From Larix kaempferi (Eukaryota > Streptophyta > Pinopsida > Pinales > Pinaceae): a stretch of 64,000 nucleotides of DNA. Position 1 is the stretch's first letter. The number at the start of each line of letters is the position of its first letter. The stretch spans positions 3,968,001 to 4,032,000 of the forward strand of contig BSBM01000865.1 of the NCBI GenBank assembly GCA_027924585.1, in the 5' to 3' direction. This document shows, piece after piece, positions 10,349 through 22,847 of the stretch. Position numbers and translations under genes: made by a program. The notes beneath the pieces were generated by a model, which worked only from the letters and a program-made list of their open reading frames with translations, was not told the origin of the DNA and searched no databases.

Positions 10349-12116
10349 TGTAATATCCCTTTTTCAAATTTTATTAAAATGCCAATTTTTCAACTTTTTC
10401 CCCAATTTCGACCTTTGACTAGTTTAACTGTTTTGACCTCCAAATCATCCCAAATGCTCCCAAATCTTCTGTATGAGTGTATTAATGGTATTTAGACTTG
10501 AATATCAGGTTCAGGGATGTTTTATGGACCTCCAAATACTGCTGCAAACTTGATTTGTATTCTGATCAATATAGGTAATTTTGACTAGTAATTTGTGCAT
10601 CAAATCCCCCCCGGGTAACACTGAAAATGGCCTTCCAAATGCCTCCAAACTCCCACAAATTTATGAACAGAGGTATATAATGTGTTAAGTATGTTATTGA
10701 GGTCTCATATGCACCATTAATTGATTTTTACTACTGTTATAACTCTCTCACATTCAACAGCAAAAACCCCCAATTCGACCCTTGGGGAAATGGCACTATT
10801 TCATCTCCCAATACAACTAAACTGAGTAAAAATGCTTCAAATGCTCAAGTACAGTACATGAAACTTGTAGAAGACATCCATGGCATTATAGTGATCACAA
10901 ATATATCAGAGAATCATCCATCCATTCGAAATAATCAACATTATAGTGTCATACATCAATGCATTGGGGAAATGGACATTGTTTGCTCATTAATCAATAG
11001 TTTTGCATACAACCAGTGGGTATTTCGACCTGAGACTTTCTGAATATGAATAACAGAGGATATGAAGCTATTACAATCATAAATATATAATGAGAAGCTC
11101 TCTCAAGAAGCACAAGTGCTCACCAAAAACGCCCTCCTTCAAGGAGCATGAATATGCCTTCAAAACTAGAAACGGTGGAGAGAAGGTGCTGCACTAAACC
11201 AAACCATGAAACTTCCTGTAGCTGATACCTGCAAATACAAACTCCATTAAAGCACCATGAAAGACCTGAGTGGCCTCTCCAAACACCAACTTGGATGGGA
11301 ATCTTTCACCCTCGAAATTGGCTAAGGCAAGAAACTAGTCATCCACTAGCTCTCTCTTCACAAATGCAATTTTTCTCAAATCATCAAAATCCATTCTCAT
11401 ACTTGATTTCTACATTTTATAACCAACATTAGCCTTCAAGGGGTCGAAATCCTCTCAATAGATTCAATAATTTTCCATTTAGGAAATATTCCTCATTTGC
11501 CACTTGTCTCCTAGTTCCAACCTTCCATCTTCTCCCAAATTCGAATTTGAGTCTCTTTGGATTCCTCCAACTCCATGAGAGCCTTCCTTGAGCCTATTTT
11601 TGGGGCTGACATGTCATAATGGTCAGGTTTAAGAAGTCAGGTCTTAATTTTGTCATAAATGTCATAGATGCTTCATTATTGTTGTCATAGAACTAGGGAA
11701 TCTAGCCCAAGTGTCCACTAGTCTCCAATTTGACTCTTCCTCTCCCATGGAGGTTACTATTCCATCCCATTTCGACCTAAGATGCTCAATGCCATGTGTT
11801 ATGACTTACCAACTCACCCAAGAGTGTTCACCTTCCCATGAATTCGAATTGGCAAGAGAGAGCTGCCATGTGTCATTGAAAAATCAAGCTAGTGTGGGTC
11901 CCACCACCTCCATATGTCTCCAAAACCACTTGCCACCTAGAATTTCTCTTGAATTTATTTATTCATCATATTTATTAAATACTTGAACCCTTCTAATGTC
12001 TAAATATCATTTATTAGCTTCCTTATTACCATCCCACATGTTCCCATCCAACCTAGGAAACTAGTAGGATTGATGGGATTGTCTTACTATGCACTTATTT
12101 GAATGGGGACATTACA
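10349..12116 (-). repeat. Chromovirus 3' LTR
   Basis: 1768 bp, plus-strand ends TGTAATATCCC and GGGGACATTACA. It is the same length as its partner at 16915-18682. The short ORFs inside it occur identically in both LTRs and are not genes. Confidence 0.95.
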
Positions 12117-14980
12117 GTCCTCCCCACCCAAGATTGCTTGTCCTCAAGCAATTTCAAATTTGGATTCTGCAAAATATTCTTCTCTTCCCATGTGGCATCT
12201 TCATTTGGTAAGTCCTTCCATTGCACTAAATATTCTTTGATGATTCTACTCCTCAACCTTCTTTCCCGTGTCTTCAAAATCTTTTCCGGAACAAGTGTGA
12301 GCTGACCTTCATCATCCAAAGGAGGAAGTATTTCTGAAGTGATGATTTGCTGACCAAGAGCTTTCTTAAGACAAGAAACATGAAATACATTGTGGATTTT
12401 ACTCCCTTCCGGAAGTTCTAGTTCATATGCTACTTCTCCAACCTTCCGCACTACCTTGTATGGCCCATAGTACCTTGGTTTTAATTTTTCTGCTCCATTC
12501 TTTTTGAGAGATGTTTGTTTATAGGGATGCAACCTTAAATATACTAAATCATTGACTTGAAAGGTTCTCTCTTCTCTATGTCTATCAGCATATTGTTTTT
12601 GCTGATTTTGAGCAACCTGCAAATTGTCTTTCAAGAGCTTTAAAATTTCTTGGCTCTCTTCCACCCAACCTTTAGCCTTTGGGGCTCTACTATCACCAAA
12701 TATAATGTCAGCAAATGTAAGTGCATCATAACCATATAATGCTTTGAAAGGAGACATTCCTATTGACATATGATAAGTGGTGTTGTAGCAAAACTCACCC
12801 AAGTGTAGCCATTTTGCCCATGCCTTTTGCTGCCCTCCCACATAGTTTCTTAGGTATCCTTCTAACCATTGGTTTACCCTCTCTGTTTGTCCATCAGTTT
12901 GTGGATGATAGCTGGTACTTGGAGTCAATTGAGTGCCTACCAATCTAAAAATTTCTTTCCAAAAAGCACCCATGAATCTACTATCTCTATCACTGACAAT
13001 GCTCTTGGGAAGCCCATGCAATCTGAAGATTTCTTTGAAAAAAATATCAGCCACTTGTGCAGCACTAAAAGATGATGTAACAGCAAAAAAATGAGCAAAT
13101 TTTGTCAACCTATCAACTACCACATAGATACAATCCTTACCCAAGGATTTAGGCAATCCGGTGATGAAATCCATGGAAATACTGTCCCATTTTTGCTCCG
13201 GAATGGGCAATGGTTGTAATAGGCCGGCTGGACATGTAAGTTCTGATTTGTTTTGTTGACATGATTTACATTCATTCACATACTTCTGAACATCTTCCTT
13301 CAGCCCCTTCCAAAAAAATCTTTGCCTCAACTGTCTATAAGTTTTGAAGATCCCCGGATGGCCCGCTAGTGGGGAATCATGTGCTTCTTGCAAAATTCGG
13401 TACTTGAGCTTGGAGTTATGAACTAAATAAATTCTTCCCTTATAATATATCAGCCCATTCAAAATCCTATAATTATCATCCCCTTTGATTCCATCCAACA
13501 CATCACAAGCAAATTTGTCTTTGGCATATTCAACTAGTAGCATGTTTTTCCAATCCTTGGCAATATCCATGAGAGAAAAAGAAGGCCTTCTTGACAAAGC
13601 ATCTGCTACTATATTATTCTTTCCTTTGACATATTCAATATCAAAATCATAAGCTTGAATCTTGCTTACCCACTTTTGTTGCCTTTCATTTAGATCTTTT
13701 TGGGTGAGAAAGTGTCTTAGACTATTGTGGTCAGTTTTCACCACAAACTTGCTGCCCACCAAGTATTGTCTGAATTTGGCCAATGCATGCATAATGGCCA
13801 GCATTTCTTTATCATAAATGGAGTAAAGTTTTTCATGAGGCTGCAACTTTCTGCTCTCAAAGGCTATGGGGTGTTGGCCTTGCTTTAGGACAGCCCCTAT
13901 TCCTCCACCTGAAGCATCACATTCCACAACAAAAGGTTTAGTAAAATCAGGAAGTGCAAGTATGGGACAACTACTCATTACCTCTTTCATTTTTTGGAAG
14001 GCCTTTTCAGCCTCTTCATCCCACTTGAAAGCATCCTTCTTAGTCAAATCAGTGAGTGGAGAAGTCAACTTGGAGAATCCTTTCACAAATTTTCTGTAGT
14101 AGGTGCATATGCCAATAAAGCCTCTCAATTCGGTAATATTTTTTGGTGATGGCCATTCCAAGATAGCCCTGATTTTTTCCATGTGTACCTTCACTCCTTC
14201 TTGCCCAATAATGTGCCCAAGATACAGTAGTTCTTTCATTCCAAATTCACATTTTGATAATTTAGCAAATAAGGACTCTTCTTGCAAGATTTTCAACACA
14301 ATCTCTAACTGCTGCAAATGCTCTTCCCATGTTTTACTGTAAATGAGAATATCATCAAAGAAAACCAAAACAAACCTTCTTAGTTGTTTGCAAAATATCC
14401 TATTCATACATGCTTGAAAGGTGGCTGGAGCATTTGTTAACCCAAAAGGCATGACAAGAAATTCAAAGTGGCCAAAATGACATCGAAAAGCGGTCTTTTG
14501 CACATCTTCATCTTTCATTCGAATTTGGTGATACCCTGATCTAAGGTCAATTTTTGAGAAGTATTTGGCCCCATGAAGCTCATCCATGAGCTCATCAATC
14601 CTAGGAATAGGATACCTATTCTTTATAGTCTTTTTGTTCAAGGCTCTAAAATCTATGCACATTCTCAATGTTCCATCTTTTTTCTTCACTAGCACAACTG
14701 AAGAAGCATAAGGGCTAGAGCTTGGTCTAATGAGTCCCAACTCTAGGAGTTCTTGGATAGCTTTTTCAATCTCATCTCTAAACCTTTTAGGATGTCTATA
14801 AGGTGGTATCTGAATGGGTGAAGTACCCTCCTCCAAAACAATACTGTGCTCAACCCCCCTATCCGGTGGCCTACCATGTGGAAGGTCTCTAAAAACCTTT
14901 TCATATTTTTGAAGAGTCTCTCTATCTCCTTTGGGTGTTTGACAATATTTATAGTTGGCTTGGGAGATGTAATATGACAT
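12095..14980 (-). CDS. Chromovirus pol: RT, RNase H, integrase, chromodomain
   Basis: 961-aa ORF from the ATG at 14980. Reverse transcriptase ~70-260 has [23 protein letters not shown] and the catalytic VFFDDILIY. RNase H ~300-420 has [14 protein letters not shown] and [11 protein letters not shown]. The integrase has the zinc region [10 protein letters not shown] with CKSCQQNK and the catalytic Asp, Asp, Glu in [17 protein letters not shown] and [10 protein letters not shown] chromodomain near 915-940 ([20 protein letters not shown]) marks a chromovirus and in this lineage is thought to steer integration to chromatin marks. The frame overlaps gag-protease by 238 bases in the -1 frame, so either -1 frameshifting or a mutation joins them. 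The last codons run through the polypurine tract into the LTR. Confidence 0.95.
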   Translation of the reverse strand: MSYYISQANYKYCQTPKGDRETLQKYEKVFRDLPHGRPPDRGVEHSIVLEEGTSPIQIPPYRHPKRFRDEIEKAIQELLELGLIRPSSSPYASSVVLVKKKDGTLRMCIDFRALNKKTIKNRYPIPRIDELMDELHGAKYFSKIDLRSGYHQIRMKDEDVQKTAFRCHFGHFEFLVMPFGLTNAPATFQACMNRIFCKQLRRFVLVFFDDILIYSKTWEEHLQQLEIVLKILQEESLFAKLSKCEFGMKELLYLGHIIGQEGVKVHMEKIRAILEWPSPKNITELRGFIGICTYYRKFVKGFSKLTSPLTDLTKKDAFKWDEEAEKAFQKMKEVMSSCPILALPDFTKPFVVECDASGGGIGAVLKQGQHPIAFESRKLQPHEKLYSIYDKEMLAIMHALAKFRQYLVGSKFVVKTDHNSLRHFLTQKDLNERQQKWVSKIQAYDFDIEYVKGKNNIVADALSRRPSFSLMDIAKDWKNMLLVEYAKDKFACDVLDGIKGDDNYRILNGLIYYKGRIYLVHNSKLKYRILQEAHDSPLAGHPGIFKTYRQLRQRFFWKGLKEDVQKYVNECKSCQQNKSELTCPAGLLQPLPIPEQKWDSISMDFITGLPKSLGKDCIYVVVDRLTKFAHFFAVTSSFSAAQVADIFFKEIFRLHGLPKSIVSDRDSRFMGAFWKEIFRLVGTQLTPSTSYHPQTDGQTERVNQWLEGYLRNYVGGQQKAWAKWLHLGEFCYNTTYHMSIGMSPFKALYGYDALTFADIIFGDSRAPKAKGWVEESQEILKLLKDNLQVAQNQQKQYADRHREERTFQVNDLVYLRLHPYKQTSLKKNGAEKLKPRYYGPYKVVRKVGEVAYELELPEGSKIHNVFHVSCLKKALGQQIITSEILPPLDDEGQLTLVPEKILKTRERRLRSRIIKEYLVQWKDLPNEDATWEEKNILQNPNLKLLEDKQSWVGRTVMSPFK
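12117..12131 (-). other. Chromovirus polypurine tract
   Basis: On the minus strand TTGGGTGGGGAGGAC directly precedes the 3' LTR start TGTAATGTCC. The pol frame runs through it. Confidence 0.8.
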
Positions 14981-16884
14981 TCAGCAGCCCATTCTATATC
15001 CCCATGCCTCAATATAGATCTCATGCTATTGCAAGTCACTACTTGATTTGGATAAGTGTGTTGCCCTCTCACAACTCTTTGTACTCCTTTTGAATCTTGG
15101 AATTTCATTTCGGGAATTTGATAATTTACTGTATGCTCTCCTATTGAATACAACCATTGCACTCCCAAAACCACATTAGTATCAGCAACATCAACCACAT
15201 AAAAACTATCAACAAAAGTATAGTTACCTACGGTGACTTGCAGCTTTGGAACCCATGTTTTGCATTGCATTGTGTTGTGACCGGGAATGACAACTGTGAA
15301 GCCATCAAATGGTTCAATAGGTATCTTTCTTTTCTCTACCATCTCTGCATCAATGAAGTTATGAGTGGCTCCTCCATCTACCAAAACTGAAGTTCTTTGT
15401 CCTTGTACCACACCTTTGCAGCGGATAGTATGATAGCGAGGTACTGCTGAAAGCACTGCCATTCTTGCTTTGTCCGGTGAAGGCTGATTTTCTTCTTGTC
15501 TTTCCTCTTCTACTGCTGTCTCATATGCCTCTTCTTGATCTGAAATATGTCCATCTTCATCCATGCCCCCATCATACCCCTCATTATCAGAAAATACTTC
15601 TATGTATTGAGCCTTTCCTTTGGTACATTTGTGCCTCGGTGTCCATGGTTGGAAGCATGTGAAGCATAGTTTCTTTTTTCTAAGTTCATCCCTGTTTAGT
15701 CCCTCTTTTTTATTCCTCTCAAATGACTCTCTTTGCCAAGGTTTCTTATCATATCCATCCCTTTGCCAAGGTTTCTTTTCAAATTTATAGCTAGGCTTAG
15801 GAGGAAATCTCGTTCTAGGAAGCACATTCTGGAGATCCCTAGTCAAGCTCATTGCATCTTTTAATGTAGTTGGCTTGTGGGCTTTGACCAAACCTCTTAA
15901 GGGTTCAGCCAAACCTTCAGTGAACAGAAATACTAATCTTCCCATAGATACATCAGCCACCTTGACTGATAATTTTTGAAAGTCCAACATATATTCAGTA
16001 GGGGACCCAGTTTGCTTCAATTGAGCTAGTTCTTTGAAAGGCAATTCTGGATCTTTTTGTTCAAATCTTTCTAGTACCCTGTCAACAAATTCTCCATATG
16101 TTTTAACCTGATTATGACCCAAGGTTTTCAGCCCATGAAACCACCATTCATTGGCATCTCCTTCCAAATGCAAAATGGCCATTTTTAATGCATCCTCTTC
16201 CAACATAGGATTCAGCTGAAAATATACATCCAATTTTTGCACCCAAGTGTTAGCAGAATTTTGAGAAGAACCATCAAAAGTAGGAAGTGACATTTTTCCA
16301 ATAGCACTATTTAATTCTTTGTTTTGGAATGGACTCCTATTGTCTCCCTTCCTATTAATCTTTTGCATAGCATCAATGTAGTCACTGAGTGGTACACCTC
16401 TTTTACACTCTTCATTCAAATCATTCCAATCATTTACTAGTTTCTTGTAATCCAATGCAAGATTGGGCTCTTCTTTGGGTGTGAGAAATTTAGGTGCAGT
16501 ATGCCTTTGTGTGCTTTGAAATTCATCAGGTCTATTATGAGGTCCTGTACTTGAGAAAATATGCTCATTCCCTTTCATCTTTTCCCCTGAGTGTGAACCG
16601 CTATTATCTCCTATTATCCCTTTGCTTTGAAGCTGGCTAATCAACAATTCAAATCCTTGCAACAATTTATCACCTATCCTATCCATGTTTGCTGAAAGTT
16701 TAGAGAAACATGGATCTAAGGTTGCAATAAGTTCCTCCTTATGTTTTAATTTGTCATCCTCCTCTCTACCCATGGTTTCAGCAAAAGACTCCTCTTCTTC
16801 TACTACCTCTTCTTCAACAAAAACCTCTTCAACTACTGGTTCAAAGGGTGGTGGATTATTCTTTTGACTTCTTGTTAGGACCAT
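14743..16884 (-). CDS. Chromovirus gag-protease, 713 aa
   Basis: Starts at the ATG at 16884 ([10 protein letters not shown]), 17 bases after the primer site. The acidic N-terminus (residues ~18-40 rich in Glu/Val) is followed by a gag core with [15 protein letters not shown] and [10 protein letters not shown], a zinc knuckle [14 protein letters not shown] near residue 405, and an aspartic protease near residue 500 with [12 protein letters not shown]. The protease triad reads D-G-G instead of the common D-S/T-G; similar forms exist in plant retroelements, so it is not necessarily dead. The last ~75 residues are read out of frame through the start of pol, so the natural product probably switches to pol by -1 frameshifting in 14743-14980. 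Confidence 0.9.
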   Translation of the reverse strand: MVLTRSQKNNPPPFEPVVEEVFVEEEVVEEEESFAETMGREEDDKLKHKEELIATLDPCFSKLSANMDRIGDKLLQGFELLISQLQSKGIIGDNSGSHSGEKMKGNEHIFSSTGPHNRPDEFQSTQRHTAPKFLTPKEEPNLALDYKKLVNDWNDLNEECKRGVPLSDYIDAMQKINRKGDNRSPFQNKELNSAIGKMSLPTFDGSSQNSANTWVQKLDVYFQLNPMLEEDALKMAILHLEGDANEWWFHGLKTLGHNQVKTYGEFVDRVLERFEQKDPELPFKELAQLKQTGSPTEYMLDFQKLSVKVADVSMGRLVFLFTEGLAEPLRGLVKAHKPTTLKDAMSLTRDLQNVLPRTRFPPKPSYKFEKKPWQRDGYDKKPWQRESFERNKKEGLNRDELRKKKLCFTCFQPWTPRHKCTKGKAQYIEVFSDNEGYDGGMDEDGHISDQEEAYETAVEEERQEENQPSPDKARMAVLSAVPRYHTIRCKGVVQGQRTSVLVDGGATHNFIDAEMVEKRKIPIEPFDGFTVVIPGHNTMQCKTWVPKLQVTVGNYTFVDSFYVVDVADTNVVLGVQWLYSIGEHTVNYQIPEMKFQDSKGVQRVVRGQHTYPNQVVTCNSMRSILRHGDIEWAAECHITSPKPTINIVKHPKEIERLFKNMKRFLETFHMVGHRIGGLSTVLFWRRVLHPFRYHLIDILKGLEMRLKKLSKNS

Positions 16885-16900
16885 CAGGTGCCAAGAACAT

Positions 16901-16912
16901 GCTCTGATACCA
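16901..16912 (-). other. Chromovirus primer-binding site (initiator Met tRNA)
   Basis: On the minus strand TGGTATCAGAGC, two bases after the 5' LTR. It is complementary to the 3' end of plant initiator methionine tRNA, the usual primer for many plant LTR elements. Confidence 0.9.
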
Positions 16913-16914
16913 CT

Positions 16915-18682
16915 TGTAATATCCCTTTTTCAAATTTTATTAAAATGCCAATTTTTCAACTTTTTCCCCAATTTCGACCTTTGACTAGTTTAACTGTTTT
17001 GACCTCCAAATCATCCCAAATGCTCCCAAATCTTCTGTATGAGTGTATTAATGGTATTTAGACTTGAATATCAGGTTCAGGGATGTTTTATGGACCTCCA
17101 AATACTGCTGCAAACTTGATTTGTATTCTGATCAATATAGGTAATTTTGACTAGTAATTTGTGCATCAAATCCCCCCCGGGTAACACTGAAAATGGCCTT
17201 CCAAATGCCTCCAAACTCCCACAAATTTATGAACAGAGGTATATAATGTGTTAAGTATGTTATTGAGGTCTCATATGCACCATTAATTGATTTTTACTAC
17301 TGTTATAACTCTCTCACATTCAACAGCAAAAACCCCCAATTCGACCCTTGGGGAAATGGCACTATTTCATCTCCCAATACAACTAAACTGAGTAAAAATG
17401 CTTCAAATGCTCAAGTACAGTACATGAAACTTGTAGAAGACATCCATGGCATTATAGTGATCACAAATATATCAGAGAATCATCCATCCATTCGAAATAA
17501 TCAACATTATAGTGTCATACATCAATGCATTGGGGAAATGGACATTGTTTGCTCATTAATCAATAGTTTTGCATACAACCAGTGGGTATTTCGACCTGAG
17601 ACTTTCTGAATATGAATAACAGAGGATATTAAGCTATTACAATCATAAATATATAATGAGAAGCTCTCTCAAGAAGCACAAGTGCTCACCAAAAACGCCC
17701 TCCTTCAAGGAGCATGAATATGCCTTCAAAACTAGAAACGGTGGAGAGAAGGTGCTGCACTAAACCAAACCATGAAACTTCCTGTAGCTGATACCTGCAA
17801 ATACAAACTCCATTAAAGCACCATGAAAGACCTGAGTGGCCTCTCCAAACACCAACTTGGATGGGAATCTTTCACCCTCGAAATTGGCTAAGGCAAGAAA
17901 CTAGTCATCCACTAGCTCTCTCTTCACAAATGCAATTTTTCTCAAATCATCAAAAGCCATTCTCATACTTGATTTCTACATTTTATAACCAACATTAGCC
18001 TTCAAGGGGTCGAAATCCTCTCAATAGATTCAATAATTTTCCATTTAGGAAATATTCCTCATTTGCCACTTGTCTCCTAGTTCCAACCTTCCATCTTCTC
18101 CCAAATTCAAATTTGAGTCTCTTTGGATTCCTCCAACTCCATGAGAGCCTTCCTTGAGCCTATTTTTGGGGCTGACATGTCATAATGGTCAGGTGTAAGA
18201 AGTCAGGTCTGAATTTTGTCATAAATGTCATAGATGCTTCATTATTGTTGTCATAGAACTAGGGAATCTAGCCCAAGTGTCCACTAGTCTCCAATTTGAC
18301 TCTTCCTCTCCCATGGAGGTTACTATTCCATCCCATTTCGACCTAAGATGCTCAATGCCATGTGTTATGACTTACCAACTCACCCAAGAGTGTTCACCTT
18401 CCCATGAATTCGAATTGGCAAGAGAGAGCTGCCATGTGTCATTGAAAAATCAAGCTAGTGTGGGTCCCACCACCTCCATATGTCTCCAAAACCACTTGCC
18501 ACCTAGAATTTCTCTTGAATTTATTTATTCATCATATTTATTAAATACTTGAACCCTTCTAATGTCTAAATATCATTTATTAGCTTCCTTATTACCATCC
18601 CACATGTTCCCATCCAACCTAGGAAACTAGTAGGATTGATGGGATTGTCTTACTATGCACTTATTTGAATGGGGACATTACA
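16915..18682 (-). repeat. Chromovirus 5' LTR
   Basis: 1768 bp, the partner of 10349-12116 with about five mismatches by eye. It begins TGTAATATCCC on the plus strand and ends GGGGACATTACA, followed by the CACGG duplication. Confidence 0.95.
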
Positions 18683-18687
18683 CACGG
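18683..18687. repeat. Target site duplication CACGG, right
   Basis: Exact repeat of 10344-10348. Confidence 0.95.
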
Positions 18688-18913
18688 GTGGGAACTAGTC
18701 AATCAGGTAGGGGTCGTTGCCCTTTTTGCTGGCAGGTCCTCTCAATGGGCTAGCTACTTTGGGGTTCCTGTGGTACTCCTCACAATGAGTTTTAGGGCTT
18801 ATGCCCAAGTACTTCCCACAGTTAAGCGGATAGGGATTATTCCCAAATCTGAAGCTGCAACAGATGCGAGAAAAAAATTTGGCAGAAATTCCACCCAACG
18901 AGCCCAAGAAAGT

Positions 18914-18925
18914 GCTCTGATACCA
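18914..18925 (-). other. Primer-binding site of RT-less Ty3 element
   Basis: Minus-strand TGGTATCAGAGC, two bases from the 5' LTR at 18928. Same initiator-Met tRNA primer as the nested chromovirus. Confidence 0.85.
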
Positions 18926-18927
18926 AA

Positions 18928-19263
18928 TGTGATGCACCTGCAATAATTAATTAATAAGAGTATGCGAAATAGTAGAAATGACAGAACTCAGAATCACTTT
19001 TATATTGATCACAGGCCACTTCGAGGGGGCAACCTCCTATGAGCAAGCTCAATACAAATAACTTCACGGTGCCTTCAATGAACTCAACACACACTTATAT
19101 ACTAAGTCTATGCCCAATACTATGAGTCAAAACCATGGGACATATAATACTACGAGACGACTTACAAAGCATATGCGTCCAATACTATGGGTCAATACTA
19201 TGGGCTAATATAAACTACGGATCAACAAATACTACAGGACGACTTACAAAGCATATGTGTCCA
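18928..19263 (-). repeat. 5' LTR of RT-less Ty3 element, truncated
   Basis: Matches 6648-7034 from TGTGATGCACC to GCATATG, then changes abruptly at about 19263. The last ~50 bp, the outer end of this LTR, are replaced by the tandem-repeat region to the right. Confidence 0.85.
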
Positions 19264-20220
19264 TCAGTTGGATCATTTATATGTATGTATGCATCATGTT
19301 GGATGCTGGATATGATCGGTTGGATCATTTGTATGTATTTGTATATGCATCATGTTGGATGCTTGGACCATGTATCTGTATATGTATCAGGTGGTTACAT
19401 TGTATGATCAGGTAGATCATGTATGTTGATATGTATCATGTATTTGTATTTGTATCAGGTGGATCATGTATGATGATATGTATCAGGTAGATACTTGGTA
19501 TGCATCAGGTGGATGCATTGTATGATCAGGATGATCATGATGACGAGCTTTAGGGTGTTGCTCCAGATGATATGTATCAGGATGATACAGTGATGATGAT
19601 CCGTTGGATCATGAGTATCAGGTTAATACTTGGAGGTAAGAGATGATATGTGGCAGGTTGTGCAAATATCATGTAATCAGTCCTGGGAGATCTTGCCGGT
19701 CGTGCTGCGGCACATAAATGTTCCTGGGATACTCTTTTCGGTATTGCTATGTAGTATGTAATCAGTCCTCAGATATCCATTAGGTTGAGTTGTGTGCTCG
19801 TAATCAGTCCTAGGATGAGGTATTACTACGGAGACATGTAATCAGTCCTGGAGATTTGAGAGCTTGAGCTGTGTGCTCGTAATTAGTCCTGGGATTCTCT
19901 TTAGAGATCTTGTTGGTCGTGCTGCAGCACATAAATGTTCTTGGGATTCTCTTTAAAGGTTTTGTCTATCCACATGTAATCAGTCCTGGAGATCCGAGAG
20001 GTTGAGTTGTGTGCTCGTAATAAGTCCTGGGATGCTCTTTAGAGATCTTACCAGTCGTGTTGCGGCACATAAATGTTCCTGGGATGCTCTTTAAAGGTAT
20101 TGTGGAGGAGATGCATGTAATCAGTCTTGGGAGATCTTTCCGATCGTGCTTAGGCACATAAATGTTCCTGGGATACTCTTTCCGGTATTGCATCCGCACA
20201 TAAAATTAGTCCTGAGAGGC
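19264..20220. repeat. Two adjoining tandem-repeat blocks
   Basis: 19264-19670 is built of short, variable units around GGATCAT, GTATGTATCAGGT and ATGTAT. 19670-20220 is built of longer units containing TGTAATCAGTCCTGGGAGAT, CGTGCTGCGGCACATAAATG and TTCCTGGGATACTCTTT, alternating with a variant carrying GAGTTGTGTGCTCGTAATC. At least five copies of the AATCAGTCCTG unit are visible. No ORF spans the region. It may be the untranslated 3' part of the element whose LTR begins at 20463. Confidence 0.7.
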
Positions 20221-20462
20221 CACCTCTATCAGACCGTTCTCACAGATGATGAAGACCTGCAGGTGGTGGGCCTACATCTAGTATGAAAAAGGACTGGCTC
20301 TGTACAACTTCCTATGACGAGTAGATTCAGAGATTGATTGCGATAGCAGCAGCAGTGACGATGATGATGACTCGATGATGATTATCCAGTGACGGTGATC
20401 TAGAGAAGAAGACTTGTGCTAGAAGACCCGTGTCGATAAATACCTTCCTAGTTAAGAGGGAG

Positions 20463-21109
20463 TGTTGATGTATATGTAACTTCAGAATGTATTTCACATA
20501 TATGTATATTGTATTCCTATAGAGATGTTATTATTCCTCTATACGGAAGTGTCGTCATTTATATTGTAAGTGTTGTAACTTATACTTGATGGGTTATTAG
20601 ACCACCTTGTTGGGATCGGCCCTGTATAAGTCATGTGGGTCAAAGGGTTATTAGACCACCCTATTGGGGGTCGGCCATGTGGTTCAAAGGGTTATTAGAC
20701 CACCCTAGTGTAGGTCGGCTCAGTCAACATTATGTTAAGTGGTTAAGTTGAGGCCGACCTAGTTGAGTAAAGGTCAAGTCAAGTTAGTGTATAAATAGAG
20801 AGTGTGTCTCTCTCATTTTACACATTCTATTCTCTCACTCACACTTGGGAGAGTGGCGCACATGTGGAGGAGGAGGCTCTGTTGCTAGGAGAAGAATATC
20901 TCTTGTATTTTGGTTGTATCATTGCTCTATCTATCTCTGAGGAAGTTATTGGGGTTTTTCACCTTTATGGTTTTCCCCAAGTAAACTCCATGTCTCTTGT
21001 GTGCTTGCATTATTGTGTCCATGATTGATATGTTGTAGATTTGTTGTACATGTTGTTCTCTTAGTTAAGATCCTAGATCAGATTGAAGTAAATTCTAAAA
21101 ATTTAACAG
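20463..21109 (+). repeat. Probable LTR (solo or 3'), 647 bp
   Basis: Begins TGTTGATGTATATG directly after a purine-rich AAGAGGGAG and ends AATTTAACA. A TATA-like GTATAAATAGAG near 20788 followed by CTCTCTC suggests a promoter. On its right, Tat reverse transcriptase/RNase H sequence resumes (VFPDWTNPFHVHVDA), so it interrupts or truncates the Tat element. The purine-rich stretch before TGTTG resembles Ty1/copia 3' LTR borders. No partner LTR lies in the window. Confidence 0.5.
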
Positions 21110-22847
21110 TCTTTCCAGACTGGACAAATCCATTCCATGTCCATGTTGACGCACATGTATTGCCCTGGGGATCGTGTTAGATCAGCCAGGAGACGGAGGT
21201 ATTGACCACCCTATTGCATTTTCTAGCAGAAAGATTTCAACAGCAGAGAAGAACTATACTACTACTGAGAGGGAAGGCCTTGCGATGGTATATGCCCTAC
21301 AAAAATTTAGACACTACTTGTTGGGATCGCACTTCCTTATGTTTACTGACCACTCTGCGTTGAAATATTTGGTAAAAAAGCCAGTGTTAGGGGGATGCAT
21401 ATGCCGATGGCTATTGATGTTCCAGGAATATGACTTTGAAATTATTGTCAAACCAGGTAGACTGAACTTGGGACCTAATCATCTGTTAAGGATCGAGTCA
21501 GGAGAGGAGCCGATGAATATTGAAGACAGTCTGCCTGATGTGCAGTTATTTAGTATACAGGTTGCCGATGATTATTACAAGGACATCATTGAATTCCTAA
21601 CTACAGGGATAGCACCCCAGGAATTCTCGGTCCAGCAGAAAAAATAGTTAGTGGTGCGCGTCGCGGACTTCACTATAATTGAAGGACAGTTATACAAACT
21701 TGGGCCGGATGAAGTCCTGCATAAGTGCGTACTCGATCATGAGAAGCCATTTATTCTAGCCGACGCACACTCAGGAATCGCGGGAGGTCACTATGCAACA
21801 AGGGCTACTGCGTAGAAGATATTGCGCGCAGGGCTATGGTGGCCTACGATCCATAAAGATGCCAAAGAACATTGAAGGAACTGTGATGTCTGTCAGAGGA
21901 CAGGAAGACCATCACGCCGAGATGAGATGCCATTGAATCCACAGCTGACACTACAGCCATTTGAAAAATGGGCAATAGATTTTGTGGGTCCTATAAACCC
22001 ACCAGGAAAAAGAACGGGTGCAAGGTATATTATTACTGCTACATATTACCTCACTAGATGGGAAGAAGCAAAATTAGTTAAGGACTGCAGCACCAGTATT
22101 GCTGCGCAGTTTATTTTTGAAGAAATACTCACCAGATTTGGTTGTCTGAAGATTTTGATGAGTGACCAAGGTACTCACTTTCTAAACAAGACGATTGAGT
22201 CACTTACAGAAGAATTCTACATTCGTCATCAGCGCAGTACTCCATATCATCCACAGGTGAATGGTACGGTAGAGGCTTTCAATAAAATATTGGAGAACAC
22301 ACTCACTCAGGTGTGCAATGTAAATAGAGACGATTGGGACCTGCGCGTCTCATCTGTGCTATGGGCATACAGAACCACATGCAAGAAATTGACAGGACAG
22401 ACACCCTTTTGGTTGGTTTATGGGCAGGAGGCTATAATGCCTATGGAATATATTGTCCCTAGTTTGAGAATCGCTGCATTTACAAGGATGGCAGTTTGCG
22501 AAGCTCTAGAAGAAATATTACTACATTTACTGGACTTGGAGGAAGATCGCTTCATCGTAGGCTTCCACCAACAAGCTTAGAAGGACCGCGAGAAGGCATG
22601 GCATGATCGCCATATAAAGAACAAGTGTTTTCAGGTAGGTGATCTAGTCCTCCTGTATGATAGCAAATTCATGAAATTCCCTGGTAAATTTAAGATGCAT
22701 TGGCTTGGCCAATATACTATGATACATGTTACTAACACTGGTGCAGTCCAGTTAGCCAATTTAGCTGGTGATACCTTGCCAACTTTGATAAATGGAAGCA
22801 GGCTAAAGCTATACCATGATAGTACTGCTTCACAGAACCCTGAATAA
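21110..22847 (+). pseudogene. Tat-like pol remnant: RNase H and integrase
   Basis: RNase H: FHVHVDA, then a one-base frameshift near 21155, then HPIAFSSRKIS and FTDHSALKYLV. The integrase zinc region holds [20 protein letters not shown]. The catalytic Asp, Asp and Glu are present in [22 protein letters not shown] and [10 protein letters not shown], and the C-terminal module reads VGDLVLLYDSKF. Stops: TAG at 21645, 21813 and 22578; TGA at 21873. After 21156 there is no frameshift, so the copy is broken almost only by point nonsense changes. It is followed by a 685-bp spacer and the additional ORF. Confidence 0.85.

Larger units (their letters stand above)
10349..18682 (-). mobile_element. Young, essentially intact chromovirus
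   Basis: 8334-bp Ty3 element on the minus strand with two 1768-bp LTRs, a CACGG target duplication, a Met-tRNA primer site, a polypurine tract, gag-protease and pol ORFs without internal stops, and a C-terminal chromodomain. By eye the LTRs differ at only five positions (for example TATGAAG/TATTAAG and TTCGAA/TTCAAA), about 0.3%, so the insertion is recent. It interrupts the 5' leader of the RT-less Ty3 element at 6648-19263. Confidence 0.95.
6648..19263 (-). mobile_element. RT-less Ty3 element carrying a nested chromovirus
   Basis: Minus-strand Ty3-type element bounded by matching LTRs at 6648-7034 (3' LTR) and 18928-19263 (5' LTR, outer end truncated). Both start TGTGATGCACCTGC on the plus strand. 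From 5' to 3' it holds a Met-tRNA primer site, gag with a zinc knuckle, protease, an RNase H remnant, the integrase N- and C-terminal parts, and a polypurine tract. The reverse transcriptase and the integrase catalytic core are deleted. The chromovirus at 10349-18682 sits in its 5' leader. A second copy with the same deletions is at 31131-32540. Confidence 0.8.

Noticed and set aside
10858-11986. 61-aa and 91-aa ORFs, also present at 17424 and 18277
   Set aside because: Identical in both chromovirus LTRs; LTR sequence, not genes.
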